Assembly: GCF_900102895.1 (NCBI RefSeq)
Contig: NZ_FNGD01000004.1
Span: 186,001 to 250,000 of the forward strand
Direction of reading: 5' to 3'
Origin: Arthrobacter sp. ov407
GTDB lineage: Bacteria; Actinomycetota; Actinomycetes; Actinomycetales; Micrococcaceae
DNA length: 64,000 bases
The notes beneath the pieces were generated by a model. The model saw only the letters and a list, made by a program, of their open reading frames with translations, was not told where the DNA came from and ran no database searches. Shown here one piece after another: positions 15,813 to 24,630 of this stretch; the stretch's first letter is position 1, and the number at the start of each line of letters is the position of its first letter. Both the position numbers and the translations under genes were made by a program.

Positions 15813-16964
15813 TTACGTTATACCGGTCCGGGCCAGCAGCGTGACGATTCCCGCGACGGCGGCCCGGCCGGCACGGTTGGCGCCGATGGTGGACGAGGAC
15901 GGCCCGTAGCCGACGAGGTGGACCCGTGGCTCGGCCGCGACCTGGGTGCCGTCCATCGCGATGCCGCCGCCGGGTCCGCGCAGGTGCAGCGGGGCGAGGT
16001 GTTCCAGCTCGGCCCGGAATCCCGTGGCCCACAGGATTACCCCGGCGGCCAGGAAGCTGCCGTCAGCCATCCGGACGCCGTCGGGCTCGATCGCGGTGAA
16101 CATCGGGTGCCGGTCAAGGACGCCGCGCGCCGCGGCGGCGCGCAGGGCCGGGGTCCAGATCAAGCCGGTCACCGAGACGACGCTCTGCGGCGGAAGGCCC
16201 TGGCGCACCCGCTCCTCAACGAGGGCGACGGCGTCGTGGCCCGCCTGCCGGTCGAAGGCCGCCTCGCGCCAGACCGGTACCCGGCGCGTGAACCAGGTGG
16301 TGCTGGTGACCTTGGAGATTTCATCCAGCAGGCCGACGGCCGAGATCCCGCCGCCGACCACAATGACGTGCTGGCCGCGGAATTCGTTGGCGGAAACGTA
16401 GTCGGCGACGTGCAATTGCCGGCCGCGGAAGCTGGCTTTGCCCGGATAAATGGGCCAGAACGGACGTGTCCAGGTGCCGGTCGCGTTGATGACAGCGCGG
16501 GCGGAGAACCTGCCGCGGGAGGTGGTGATGGTCAACCGTCCGGCGGGATCATCGTCCTCCCGGGTCACCGACTGCACTTTGACGGGCCGCTCGATCGCGA
16601 GGCCGAGGTCGTGTTCGTACCCGCCGAAATAGCGGCTGAGGAAGCTGGAGCTGGCCTCGGCGGGATCCACGTCCGGCTGCGGGATTCCCGGGAGATCGCT
16701 GATGCCGTTCACCGTGGCCATGAGCAGGCTCTTCCAGCGGTGCCGCCACGCCCCGCCTGGCCCATCCTCGGCGTCGAGCACGATGTACGTCCCCGCAGGC
16801 GGGACCTCCGCTGCCGGTCCTTCCGCTGCGGACTGTCCGGTGCCGGCCGCGGCAGAGCCGGCCCGCACGAAGCCGCGGCGCTGAAGGTGGTAGGCCGCCG
16901 ACAGCCCCGCCTGCCCGGCGCCGACCACGACGACGTCGGCCCGGCGCGCCGCATCCGCGGTCAT
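15813..16964 (-). CDS. Flavin-containing monooxygenase-like NAD(P)/FAD oxidoreductase
   Basis: 383-aa flavoprotein with an FAD Rossmann motif VVVGAGQAGLSAAYHL near the start, a second dinucleotide motif IVVGGGISAVG in the middle and the ATGFRAELEHL stretch typical of the FMO/CzcO-like group. An Ala/Gly/Glu-rich insertion at about residues 35-55 interrupts the first Rossmann fold and may be a lineage-specific loop. Substrate unknown. The PhnA-like gene lies 14 nt upstream, so the two are probably co-transcribed. Confidence 0.82.
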   Translation of the reverse strand: MTADAARRADVVVVGAGQAGLSAAYHLQRRGFVRAGSAAAGTGQSAAEGPAAEVPPAGTYIVLDAEDGPGGAWRHRWKSLLMATVNGISDLPGIPQPDVDPAEASSSFLSRYFGGYEHDLGLAIERPVKVQSVTREDDDPAGRLTITTSRGRFSARAVINATGTWTRPFWPIYPGKASFRGRQLHVADYVSANEFRGQHVIVVGGGISAVGLLDEISKVTSTTWFTRRVPVWREAAFDRQAGHDAVALVEERVRQGLPPQSVVSVTGLIWTPALRAAAARGVLDRHPMFTAIEPDGVRMADGSFLAAGVILWATGFRAELEHLAPLHLRGPGGGIAMDGTQVAAEPRVHLVGYGPSSSTIGANRAGRAAVAGIVTLLARTGIT

Positions 16965-16978
16965 GGTCCGGCGACCGG

Positions 16979-17335
16979 TCAGATCTTTTTGACGACGCTG
17001 GACTTGAGCTGCATCGGGCCCACGCCGTCCACCTTGCAGTCGATGTCGTGGTCGCCCACACCGTTGACCAGGCGGATGCCGCGGACCTTGGTGCCGACCT
17101 TGATAACCGTGGAGCTGCCCTTGATTTTCAGGTCCTTGACCACCGTGACCGTGTCACCGTCGGCGAGGACGTTGCCCACGGCATCCTTGATGGCGGCTGT
17201 GGGAGCGTCGGCATCTGTGTCACTCTCCGCGGACGCGGCCCATTCGTGCGCGCACTCCGGGCAGACCAGAAGCGCCCCCATTTCATAGGTGTATTCGCTG
17301 GAGCATTCGGGGCACGGGGGCAGGGAGTCGTTCAC
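16979..17335 (-). CDS. PhnA/YjdM-type zinc ribbon protein
   Basis: 118-aa protein with an N-terminal zinc ribbon made of CPEC and a second CPEC (residues 8-11 and 25-28) and a C-terminal SH3-like [20 protein letters not shown] domain characteristic of the PhnA family. The family is often annotated as alkylphosphonate utilisation but its function is not established. Upstream partner of the flavoprotein gene. Confidence 0.87.
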   Translation of the reverse strand: MNDSLPPCPECSSEYTYEMGALLVCPECAHEWAASAESDTDADAPTAAIKDAVGNVLADGDTVTVVKDLKIKGSSTVIKVGTKVRGIRLVNGVGDHDIDCKVDGVGPMQLKSSVVKKI

Positions 17336-17393
17336 GCGTCCAAGTTTAGTCGCGCTTTTTGTGGCCCGTATTCCTTGCCCGGGGCGGACTGCC

Positions 17394-18206
17394 TTAGAAC
17401 GGGTTCAGCAGGCGGTCCACGAACTGCCTTGTGCGTTCCTCCCGCGGGTCCCGCAGCACGGTGTCGGGGTGGCCACGTTCGACCACCACGCCGCCGTCCA
17501 TGAAGATGACTTCGTCGGCCACCTGACGGGCGAACGCGAGCTCGTGGGTGACCACCACCATGGTCCAGCCTTCGTCCGCGAGCTCCTTGATGACGGCCAG
17601 GACCTCGCCCACGAGTTCGGGGTCCAGCGCGGAGGTCGGCTCGTCGAAGAGCAGCAGTTGGGGGCGCAGGGCAAGGGCGCGCACAATGCCGACACGCTGC
17701 TGCTGGCCACCGGAGAGCTCGAAGGGATAGCTGTTTTCCTTGCCAGCCAGGCCGACGCGGGCCAGCAGTTCCCGGGCCTCCTGGGTCGCCTCGGCCTTGG
17801 GCCGCTTCTGCACTTGAACGGGGCCCTCGATCACGTTCTCCAGGACAGTCTTGTGCGGGAAGAGATTGTAGTGCTGAAACACCATGGCGCTGCGGTCCCG
17901 CAAGGCGAGCACCTGCTTCTTCGCCACCGGCGTGGAAAAGTCGACGGTCAGTTGCCCCGCGAATTCAGCGACGCCGGCGTCGGGCACTTCGAGGCCGTTC
18001 AGGCACCGCAGGACCGTCGTCTTGCCCGATCCGGACGGCCCGATCAAGGTGACAACTTCGCCGCGGCGGACCTCAAGGTCGATGGATTTCAGCACTTCAT
18101 GCTGGCCGAACGCCTTGCGCAGGCCCCGAACGGTCAGCAGGGCGTCCTCCGGGACCGGAACTTCAGGCGACGCAGGTTCAGTGGGTGGGAGTTCAGTGGG
18201 CGACAT
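17394..18206 (-). CDS. Polar amino acid ABC transporter ATP-binding protein (cystine type)
   Basis: 270-aa ATPase subunit at the cytoplasmic face. Walker [10 protein letters not shown]-loop, ABC signature [16 protein letters not shown], Walker [15 protein letters not shown] and the switch His in VVVTHELAF are all present. It resembles GlnQ/TcyN/YecC proteins. It overlaps the permease gene by 14 nt and is the last gene of the binding-protein, permease, ATPase operon. Cystine is the likeliest substrate by resemblance, but other polar amino acids are possible. Confidence 0.93.
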   Translation of the reverse strand: MSPTELPPTEPASPEVPVPEDALLTVRGLRKAFGQHEVLKSIDLEVRRGEVVTLIGPSGSGKTTVLRCLNGLEVPDAGVAEFAGQLTVDFSTPVAKKQVLALRDRSAMVFQHYNLFPHKTVLENVIEGPVQVQKRPKAEATQEARELLARVGLAGKENSYPFELSGGQQQRVGIVRALALRPQLLLFDEPTSALDPELVGEVLAVIKELADEGWTMVVVTHELAFARQVADEVIFMDGGVVVERGHPDTVLRDPREERTRQFVDRLLNPF

Positions 18207-18858
18207 AGCGGTCCAATCTCTTCTCCAAGGCGGACTGTCCGCTGGCGAGGACGAGGCAGATGATCCAGTAGATCACGGCCGCCTCCAGATACAGCAGCAT
18301 GAATTCCTGGCTGAAGGCGGCCACCTGCTGCGCCACGCGGAACAGTTCGGTGACAAGGATCAGCGACGCCAGCGAGGTGTCTTTGACCAGGCTGATGAAG
18401 GTGTTGGACAGCGGCGGAACCGAGACCCGCGCGGCCTGCGGCAGGATGATTCGCACCAAGGTCTGATGGCGTGACATTCCGATGGTGTGGCCGGCCTCCC
18501 ACTGGCCCTTGGGAACGGACAAGATGGCCGCGCGGATAACCTCCGCGGCATAGCCGCCGACGTTCAGGGAGAACGCGATGATAGCGCTGGGCCAGGGGCT
18601 GATGGTGATTCCGATGGACGGCAGTCCGTAGAAGATGACGAACAGCTGGACCAGGAGCGGGGTTCCGCGGATGACGGAGATGTAGATCCGCGCCACCGCG
18701 GAAACCACGCGATTGCGGCTCAGCCGCATGAGGGCAACTACCAAGGCCAGCAGCAGACCCAGGCTGAACGAGGCCAGCGCCAAGGGAATGGTGCCGGTGA
18801 TCGCTCCCGTCAGCAGGGGGCCCAGGGATGACCACACGAGTTCCCAGTTGATGTTCAT
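18193..18858 (-). CDS. Polar amino acid ABC transporter permease (HisM/TcyB type)
   Basis: 221-aa inner-membrane permease with about five hydrophobic segments and the EAA loop [25 protein letters not shown] fragment typical of the His/Glu/Gln/Arg permease family; the early motif [11 protein letters not shown] is also present. It forms the channel with the ATPase downstream and receives substrate from the lipoprotein upstream. Confidence 0.92.
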   Translation of the reverse strand: MNINWELVWSSLGPLLTGAITGTIPLALASFSLGLLLALVVALMRLSRNRVVSAVARIYISVIRGTPLLVQLFVIFYGLPSIGITISPWPSAIIAFSLNVGGYAAEVIRAAILSVPKGQWEAGHTIGMSRHQTLVRIILPQAARVSVPPLSNTFISLVKDTSLASLILVTELFRVAQQVAAFSQEFMLLYLEAAVIYWIICLVLASGQSALEKRLDRYVAH

Positions 18859-18894
18859 GCCCGGACGCGGCGTTTCTCGGCGGCTGTCACAGGG

Positions 18895-19716
18895 CTACTT
18901 CGAAACGTCGGCGTCGAAGTACTTCTTGGAGATCTTCGTCAGGGTGCCGTCGGCCGCCAGCTCGCCGAGGGCCTTGTTGATGGCGTCGGTCAGGCTGGTC
19001 GATCCCTTGCGCAGGGCAAAGGCGCTCAGTGACTTGTCAGTGGTCTCGGCGGCAATCTTGATGCCGGCGTCGTGGTCGGTCTTCTGGGAGTCCAGGTAGG
19101 TCAGCTTGTCATTGATGGTTGCATCGACACGGCCCTGCTTGAGCAGCGTGATCGCCTGCGCCCACCCCTCCACAGCCTCGACGTTCGCGCCGCTCTGCTG
19201 CGCCAGTTTGTACCAGTTGCTCGTCAGGGACTGCGCGGTGGTCTTGCCCTTCAGGTCCTCGAAGGAATTGATGCTGTTGTTGTCCGACTTGGTGACGATC
19301 ACGCCGGTGCTCACCGTGTAGGGGGTGGAAAAATCGTACTTCGCCTTGCGTTCGTCCGTGATGGACACCTGGTTGGCGACGACATCGAACCGTTTGGCGT
19401 CGAGGCCGGCGAAGATGGCGTCGAACTGCGTCTCCTGGAAGGCCGGCTTGACGCCCAGCTTCGCGGCGACGGCGTTGAGGATCTCCACGTCGTAGCCCGT
19501 CAATTCACCGCTGCCGTTGGCGTGGAACGTGAACGGCTTGTAGGTGCCTTCAGTGCCGACCTTGAGCACACCCGCGCTCTTGACGTCGCTCAGGGACGTG
19601 TCCGCACCGGCTGCCGGCGCCGAGCTGGCCGGAGCGGTGGACGCGGAGCCGCAGCCTGCCAGGGCGAGTCCGGCTGCTGCAATGAGGCCGATAACGGAAA
19701 GTCGTGTGCGCTTCAT
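18895..19716 (-). CDS. Amino acid ABC transporter substrate-binding lipoprotein (cystine type)
   Basis: 273-aa solute-binding protein. A lipoprotein signal begins at MKRTRLSVIGLIAA with a lipobox LALAGC, so Cys is lipidated and the protein is anchored outside the membrane. The mature part has VLKVGTEGTYKPFTF, LTGYDVEILNAVA and FDVVANQVSIT, typical of family 3 binding proteins such as TcyA/FliY. ATG at 19716 is chosen because it begins the signal peptide; the reading frame is open upstream only because it runs through tRNA sequence. Confidence 0.92.
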   Translation of the reverse strand: MKRTRLSVIGLIAAAGLALAGCGSASTAPASSAPAAGADTSLSDVKSAGVLKVGTEGTYKPFTFHANGSGELTGYDVEILNAVAAKLGVKPAFQETQFDAIFAGLDAKRFDVVANQVSITDERKAKYDFSTPYTVSTGVIVTKSDNNSINSFEDLKGKTTAQSLTSNWYKLAQQSGANVEAVEGWAQAITLLKQGRVDATINDKLTYLDSQKTDHDAGIKIAAETTDKSLSAFALRKGSTSLTDAINKALGELAADGTLTKISKKYFDADVSK

Positions 19717-19899
19717 GATGGTCCTTAGTCGTCGAGCCGGAAATGGCCTTCCAGCTGAGCCGCATCGCGGCCTTTCTCCTAGCGACGATAGCAAGGTCCT
19801 GCTCACGGCGAAGACCCTAAATGACAGATTGTTACGTCCGACCATGAGACAGTCTTGACGGATGCGTCTTCGGCCGTGCTGCATGCCTGCGGTGGGTAC

Positions 19900-19935
19900 G
19901 AAAAAGGGAACCACCGCCTGACGGTGATTCCCTTT
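19900..19935 (-). terminator. Terminator of the downstream tRNA-Ala gene
   Basis: On the minus strand GGGAATCACCG-TCAG-GCGGTGGTTCCC is followed by TTTTTC, starting only a few bases after the tRNA 3' end. A clean intrinsic terminator. Confidence 0.85.
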
Positions 19936-19936
19936 C

Positions 19937-20012
19937 TGGTGGAGCTGAGGGGACTCGAACCCCTGACCCCCTGCATGCCATGCAGGTGCGCTACCAGCTG
20001 CGCCACAGCCCC
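19937..20012 (-). tRNA. tRNA-Ala(GGC), copy with encoded CCA
   Basis: Cloverleaf with 7-bp acceptor GGGGCTG/CAGCTCC, anticodon stem CCTGC/GCAGG around loop ATGGCAT (anticodon GGC, reading GCC and GCU) and T-loop GGTTCGAGTCC. The 3' CCA is encoded after discriminator A, unlike the other copy. 81 bp (19938-20018) are identical to 20198-20278. Confidence 0.96.
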
Positions 20013-20155
20013 GAATTTCCTGGGAACGAATCAACGTCCCGCAAGCAACCTGATTAGCTTAAACCACAAATCACGTTCGCGCTAATCGGCACGCCGACCG
20101 GTGAATTTGCTCGCCCCACACGCCCCTGGACAGTCCCGCACAGTGGATCCGGGCA

Positions 20156-20193
20156 GAAAAAAATCCGCCGGAATCTTTCGATTCCGGCGGATT
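20156..20193 (-). terminator. Terminator between the two tRNA-Ala genes
   Basis: On the minus strand AATCCGCCGGAATC-GAAA-GATTCCGGCGGATT is followed by a run of T (seven). A 14-bp perfect stem with a GNRA-type loop; it ends the upstream tRNA transcript. Confidence 0.92.
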
Positions 20194-20199
20194 ATCCGG

Positions 20200-20272
20200 T
20201 GGAGCTGAGGGGACTCGAACCCCTGACCCCCTGCATGCCATGCAGGTGCGCTACCAGCTGCGCCACAGCCCC
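20200..20272 (-). tRNA. tRNA-Ala(GGC), second copy
   Basis: Same 73-nt tRNA as the neighbouring copy, anticodon GGC, but here the bases after discriminator A are CCG, so CCA must be added enzymatically. The 5' flank GAATTT (reverse strand AAATTC) is shared with the other copy, suggesting a duplication that included promoter-proximal sequence. Confidence 0.96.
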
Positions 20273-20438
20273 GAATTTTCGCTGCTCCGAGCATGTCGAC
20301 TGACGCGCTAAGTTCCGGTTCTTTGTCCGGATCTCTCCGAAGCAACTCAAATATCTTAGACCAGCCCTTCGGAAAATTCCAAATCGGGCATATTCGCCTC
20401 TGTTTAGCGCCGCCGGCGCCTGGCAGGTGCGCGGGTTG

Positions 20439-20840
20439 CTACTCCGTGTCGGTGCTGGCGGCGGCCTTCGCGGAGGCGTCGTCGCCGAGCTGCAGGTCGA
20501 CGACGGGGCAGTCCTTCCACAGGCGCTCGAGGGCGTAGAAGATGCGGTCTTCCTCGTGCTGGACGTGGATGACGACATTGGAGTAGTCCAGCAGGACCCA
20601 GCGACCGCCGGAGCGGCCCTCGCGGCGGACGGGCTTCTGGTCAAACTTGGCGAGCTCGTCCTCGATGCCGTCCACGATTGCATTGACCTGGCGTTCGCTC
20701 GGAGCCGAGGCGATGAGGAAGACGTCAGCCAGGGCCAGCCGTTCGCTGACGTCCAGGGCCACGATGTCCTCGGCAAGCTTCTCCGAGGCAGCGCGGGCTG
20801 CGTGGCGGGCGGTAGTGATGGATGAATCGGTTGCAGTCAC
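20439..20840 (-). CDS. rsfS: Ribosome silencing factor
   Basis: RsfS (Iojap/YbeB family) binds ribosomal protein uL14 and blocks subunit joining in starvation or stationary phase. 133 aa with the family stretch DIVALDVSERLALADVFLIAS, SERQVNAIVDGIED and GRWVLLDYSNVVIHV. GTG at 20840 has AAGGAG 4 nt ahead. Last gene of the rplU-to-rsfS minus-strand block; nadD-rsfS adjacency is common, here with one membrane-protein gene between. Confidence 0.93.
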   Translation of the reverse strand: MTATDSSITTARHAARAASEKLAEDIVALDVSERLALADVFLIASAPSERQVNAIVDGIEDELAKFDQKPVRREGRSGGRWVLLDYSNVVIHVQHEEDRIFYALERLWKDCPVVDLQLGDDASAKAAASTDTE

Positions 20841-20904
20841 GGGACTCCTTGTAGTGATGAAAATCTGTGGTGATGAAAATGTGGGCGCCGGTGGCGGCCT
20901 AGGC

Positions 20905-22149
20905 CTAGCGGGCCAGCCCGGTGACGATCAGGGCGATGCCGGCGACGAGGGCGACGATCCCCAGGGCCAGGACGCCGAGCTGGAGCAAGCGCAGGCGCCG
21001 TGCCCGGCCCAGCCCGGCGGTAGCGGCATCCAGGGGCTCCAGTCCGTAGGCCGAATTCGCGGCCACGGGTTCCCCGCCCACCAAATGCTCGTCGGTCTCC
21101 CCCGCGGAAATCGCCGCGGCCGGCCGAGCCGTTCCGGCCTTGGCGGCTACTTCTGCCCGGGCCAGGACGCCTGCCCTGCCAGCGGCAGAACCCGTAGCCG
21201 GACCTGCGGCCCGCTGGCGGGACAATCCTGGACGCCGCAGGCCGGGTTTCCGTGGCGCGTCCACCCGGGGACCCGGGTTGGTGGCCACCGGAACGTACGA
21301 CGTGGCAGGGCGCTTCATGACGGGCCGCTCCACGCCGGGAACCTTCTCAAATTCCAAGGGGGTGACCATGGCCAGGTTGTTGGCCGTGGTCGGATCGTTG
21401 CGGGGCACTGCCGGCTGGCTGTTTTGTTCTGCGAGCTTCTGTTTGGCGGCGGCGCGGCGGTTCAGCACCGCAGCGCGCTCAGCCAGGGCGATCTGCTCGG
21501 CCAGGACGGCCGGATCGACGGCGTCGGGATCCGTGGCGGCGATGTGCTCCATCTTGGCCACTTGGTTCTTTGCCTGCTCCGCGAGGAGCTCGCGCGCGGC
21601 CAGCGCCTGCTCCACGGTCATGCCCTCGGGCGTCTTCCCGCCGGGTCCGGCGCCGTCCGCCACGGGGGCCTTGGGCGCCGGCGCGGCTGACTGAGCCGGC
21701 GCAGCATCCGTTGGGGCAGTGTCCTTCTGAGCAGTATCCTTCTGGGCAGCGTCCGTCCCGGCCGGGGAAACCACGGGGGTGGCCCGGGTCCGCGGCGACA
21801 CCGGGACAATGGTGTTGGCCTGGGTGGCGGGCGCGGTTTCGGTCGCCAGCTCCAGAAGCCGCAGCTGCCGGCGGGTGGGCGGCCCGCCCTGCGCCAGCTG
21901 GCCTTCCTTCTCGGCCAGCTCCTTGATGGTGCGCAGCGCGGCACGATCCCGTGCCCGGACCTGGGAGGAGCGCTCCGTGCCGGCGGGCACAGAATCAGCA
22001 CGCACAGAGTCCACGGGGGCGTCGGCGACGCGACGGCGGCCGGTGATTTCGGCCTCGGTCGGCTCGCCCGGTCCCGGAGTGTCCAGACGTTCATCTCTGG
22101 CCTGTCGCATTTCGCGGCGGCTGCGGATGGGAGGCTGTTCCTGACTCAT
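20905..22149 (-). CDS. Disordered protein with one C-terminal membrane helix
   Basis: 414-aa protein of unknown function. Residues 1-380 are rich in Ala, Pro, Glu, Arg and Gln with low complexity (for example a doubled AQKDT), predicted disordered with a possible coiled coil at ALAARELLAEQAKNQVAKME. The last about 35 residues form one membrane helix (LGVLALGIVALVAGIALIV) after a basic LGRARRLRLLQ, so the bulk is likely cytoplasmic. Lies 7 nt after nadD and ahead of rsfS. A short tandem repeat (TGATGAAAAT twice) follows it at 20855-20880. Confidence 0.75.
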   Translation of the reverse strand: MSQEQPPIRSRREMRQARDERLDTPGPGEPTEAEITGRRRVADAPVDSVRADSVPAGTERSSQVRARDRAALRTIKELAEKEGQLAQGGPPTRRQLRLLELATETAPATQANTIVPVSPRTRATPVVSPAGTDAAQKDTAQKDTAPTDAAPAQSAAPAPKAPVADGAGPGGKTPEGMTVEQALAARELLAEQAKNQVAKMEHIAATDPDAVDPAVLAEQIALAERAAVLNRRAAAKQKLAEQNSQPAVPRNDPTTANNLAMVTPLEFEKVPGVERPVMKRPATSYVPVATNPGPRVDAPRKPGLRRPGLSRQRAAGPATGSAAGRAGVLARAEVAAKAGTARPAAAISAGETDEHLVGGEPVAANSAYGLEPLDAATAGLGRARRLRLLQLGVLALGIVALVAGIALIVTGLAR

Positions 22150-22156
22150 GGCAAAC

Positions 22157-22879
22157 TCATTCAGTGCTGGCTGGTTGGGTTATCTCGAAGGTGGGATCGT
22201 GCTGTGCGGGGTCAGCCCCTGCCGCGCCGTTTCCGGTGGTGGCCTCAGCGTGGTCGGTATCGAGCCTAACCGAGTCGGTGCTGGCTTGGTACAGGCCATA
22301 CTTGGCGATGTACTGGACCACCCCGTCCGGAACGAGATACCAGACCGGGTTGCCTTCGGCCACCCTCGTGCGGCAGTCCGTGGAGGAGATGGCCATGGCC
22401 GGGACCTCCAGGAGGCTGACGTCTTTGCGGCCCATGCCGTCCAGCACGTGCCCTGGCCGGGTTACGCCCACAAAGTGCGCCAGGGACCAGAGTTCATCAA
22501 TGTCTTTCCAGGACAAAATCTGGGCCAGGGCGTCCGCGCCGGTGATGAAGAACAGATCGGCGTCCGGTCGCTGGGTGTGCAGGTCACGCAGGGTGTCGAT
22601 CGTGTACGTCGGTCCCGGACGGTCTACGTCCACCCTGCTCACAGTGAAGCGGGGGTTCGAGGCCGTGGCGATGACGGTCATGAGATACCGGTGCTCGGCT
22701 TCGCTGACCTTCTTGGCCATCTTCTGCCAGGGCTGGCCGGTGGGCACAAACACGACTTCGTCGAGGTCGAACTTGGCCGCGACCTCACTGGCCGCGACAA
22801 GGTGTCCGTGATGGATGGGATCGAACGTGCCGCCCATCACACCAAGACGCAGGCGGCGCTGGGCGCCTCGCTGCTCCAT
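22157..22879 (-). CDS. nadD: Nicotinate-nucleotide adenylyltransferase
   Basis: Transfers AMP from ATP to nicotinate mononucleotide in NAD synthesis. 240 aa; nucleotidyltransferase motif [12 protein letters not shown] near the start and the C-terminal [10 protein letters not shown] (family ISST-R) are present. About 45 extra low-complexity residues follow the conserved domain. Downstream of a small membrane protein and proA, upstream of the disordered membrane protein and rsfS. Confidence 0.95.
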   Translation of the reverse strand: MEQRGAQRRLRLGVMGGTFDPIHHGHLVAASEVAAKFDLDEVVFVPTGQPWQKMAKKVSEAEHRYLMTVIATASNPRFTVSRVDVDRPGPTYTIDTLRDLHTQRPDADLFFITGADALAQILSWKDIDELWSLAHFVGVTRPGHVLDGMGRKDVSLLEVPAMAISSTDCRTRVAEGNPVWYLVPDGVVQYIAKYGLYQASTDSVRLDTDHAEATTGNGAAGADPAQHDPTFEITQPASTE

Positions 22880-22892
22880 GGTGGCGGAAATA

Positions 22893-23132
22893 TTAGTGAC
22901 CTTGGCTGTGATCGTGCTTGTTCGGGTGCTGGCGGTGCGGATCCGAGTGCTCGTCGACAGCCACGTGGCGCCTGCCCAGGTTGGAGTAGGACAGCGTGAT
23001 CAACAGCAGGACGACCAGAATCGCGAACATGGCACCGCCAATGACAAACGGCGGCGCAATGAGCGGTGCGAGTTCCTCGTGGCCCGATTCGCCGACGGCG
23101 GCGACGAAAGTGGCGATCTGCTGCGACAGCAT
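22893..23132 (-). CDS. Small membrane protein (79 aa)
   Basis: One strongly hydrophobic helix ([19 protein letters not shown]) followed by a basic, His/Asp-rich tail, [18 protein letters not shown], that could bind metal. No known family. ATG at 23132 is chosen because GGGGAG lies just ahead of it; the reading frame itself begins at a TTG at 23153. Sits 13 nt ahead of nadD. Confidence 0.7.
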   Translation of the reverse strand: MLSQQIATFVAAVGESGHEELAPLIAPPFVIGGAMFAILVVLLLITLSYSNLGRRHVAVDEHSDPHRQHPNKHDHSQGH

Positions 23133-23162
23133 GTTCTCCCCTAATGAGTTCAAAATTTGACG

Positions 23163-23182
23163 ACGGCGGAGGTGTCCGCCGT
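23163..23182 (-). terminator. Hairpin after proA
   Basis: Perfect 8-bp stem ACGGCGGA with a 4-nt loop about 30 nt after the proA stop; on the minus strand it is followed by CGTCAAATTTTG. A probable, weak-to-moderate terminator that would partly separate proA from nadD. Confidence 0.5.
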
Positions 23183-23212
23183 TCCGGTCTTCCGTTCCAT
23201 GTTACAGCGTTG

Positions 23213-24604
23213 CTAGCCCCGGATCTGGCCCTCGCCCTGCACGATCCACTTCGTGGTGGTCAGCTCCGTCAGTCCCATGGGGCCGCGGGCATGCAGTTTT
23301 TGGGTGGAAATCCCGACCTCGGCGCCGAGGCCGAGCTCGCCGCCGTCGGTGAAGCGGGTGGAGGCGTTCACGATCACGGCGGCCGAATCGACCTCGGCGA
23401 TGAAGCGCTCGGCGTTGGCGAGGTCGTTGGTCAGGATCGCTTCGGTGTGGCCGGTGGTCCACTTCCGGATATGGCTGACGGCCTCGTCCAGGCTGTCCAC
23501 CATGGCCACCGCCAGGTCCAGGTTCATGTATTCGGTGGCCCAGTCTTCCTCCGTGGCCGGCACAGTCTGGATCGAGGCCGGCAGTGCGGCGCGGATGCGC
23601 TGGTCCACATGCAGGGTGACCCCGGCTGCCCGCAGTGCCGCGGCGACAGCGGGAAGGACGGTGGATTTGGAGTGCACCAGGAGCGTTTCGACGGTGTTGC
23701 AGACGCTGGGCCGTTGCGTCTTGGCGTTGAGGAGGATGTCGACGGCCATTTCCTCGCCGGCGGAAGCGTCCAGGTAGATGTGGACGTTACCCTCACCGGT
23801 CTCGATGACCGGTACGGAGGAGTTCGTCAAAACGGCCTGGATCAGCTCGCGCCCGCCGCGGGGAATGAGCACGTCCACCCGGCCGCGCGCCCGCATGAGG
23901 GCGTTGGCGCCGTCGCGGCCGTACTGGTCCACGGTCTGGACGGCGTCAGCGGGCAGGCCCACCGATTCCAGGGCATCCCGGAGGATGGTGATCAGGGCGG
24001 CATTGGTGGCAGCGGCGGCGGATCCGCCGCGCAGGATTACGGCGTTGCCGCTCTTGAGGGCCAGACCGGCAATGTCGACGGTGACATTCGGGCGGGCCTC
24101 ATAGATCGCGGCCACCACACCCATGGGGACGTTGATCTGGCGCAGGCGCAGCCCGTTGGGGAGGGTCTGGCCCCGCACCACGTTTCCTACGGGGTCGGGC
24201 AGGGTGGCGAGGTTTTCCAGTGCCGCGGCGAGGGCCGTGATGCGTGACTCGGTCAGCGTCAGGCGGTCCAGCAGTGCGGCGCTGGTGCCGGCGGCCCGGC
24301 CGGCTGCGACATCCTTGGCGTTGGCGGCCAGGATCTGGTGCTTGTGTTCCACCAGCGCCTTGCCGATGGCACGCAGGCCCCGGTCCTTCCAGGCCCGGTT
24401 GGCGCGCGCCATCCTGTGGGCGGCGTGGCGCGAGCGGTCAGCGATCGCGTGGACGGCAGCTTGGATGTCCGTTGCCGTGGCCCCTGCCGGATCCGGCGCC
24501 GCGCCGAAACCCTGGGCAGGCACGGCATCGCCAGCCGGGACGTTGCCGACAGGCAAGTCAGACACGGCAACGGGCACGGCAGGGGAAGTCAGGGCCTCAG
24601 TCAT
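23213..24604 (-). CDS. proA: Glutamate-5-semialdehyde dehydrogenase (gamma-glutamyl phosphate reductase)
   Basis: Second step of proline synthesis, NADPH reduction of gamma-glutamyl phosphate. 463 aa, with the catalytic Cys in RPSVCNTVETLL, the IYEARPNVTVD and VLIPRGGRELI motifs and the C-terminal GPMGLTELTTTKW signature. About 40 residues of Ala/Pro-rich sequence precede the conserved domain. Follows proB by 26 nt. Confidence 0.96.
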   Translation of the reverse strand: MTEALTSPAVPVAVSDLPVGNVPAGDAVPAQGFGAAPDPAGATATDIQAAVHAIADRSRHAAHRMARANRAWKDRGLRAIGKALVEHKHQILAANAKDVAAGRAAGTSAALLDRLTLTESRITALAAALENLATLPDPVGNVVRGQTLPNGLRLRQINVPMGVVAAIYEARPNVTVDIAGLALKSGNAVILRGGSAAAATNAALITILRDALESVGLPADAVQTVDQYGRDGANALMRARGRVDVLIPRGGRELIQAVLTNSSVPVIETGEGNVHIYLDASAGEEMAVDILLNAKTQRPSVCNTVETLLVHSKSTVLPAVAAALRAAGVTLHVDQRIRAALPASIQTVPATEEDWATEYMNLDLAVAMVDSLDEAVSHIRKWTTGHTEAILTNDLANAERFIAEVDSAAVIVNASTRFTDGGELGLGAEVGISTQKLHARGPMGLTELTTTKWIVQGEGQIRG

Positions 24605-24630
24605 GCTTCCAGTTTAGGCGTCCAGGGGAC

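Noticed and set aside
18895..20034. Extended frame of the binding protein through tRNA-Ala
   Set aside because: The lipoprotein signal begins at 19716; the extension is translated tRNA sequence.
20198..20278. 81-bp repeat with 19938-20018 as an attachment-site pair
   Set aside because: The repeat is a complete tRNA gene with flank and lies only 260 bp from its copy, with no cargo between; it is a tandem tRNA duplication.
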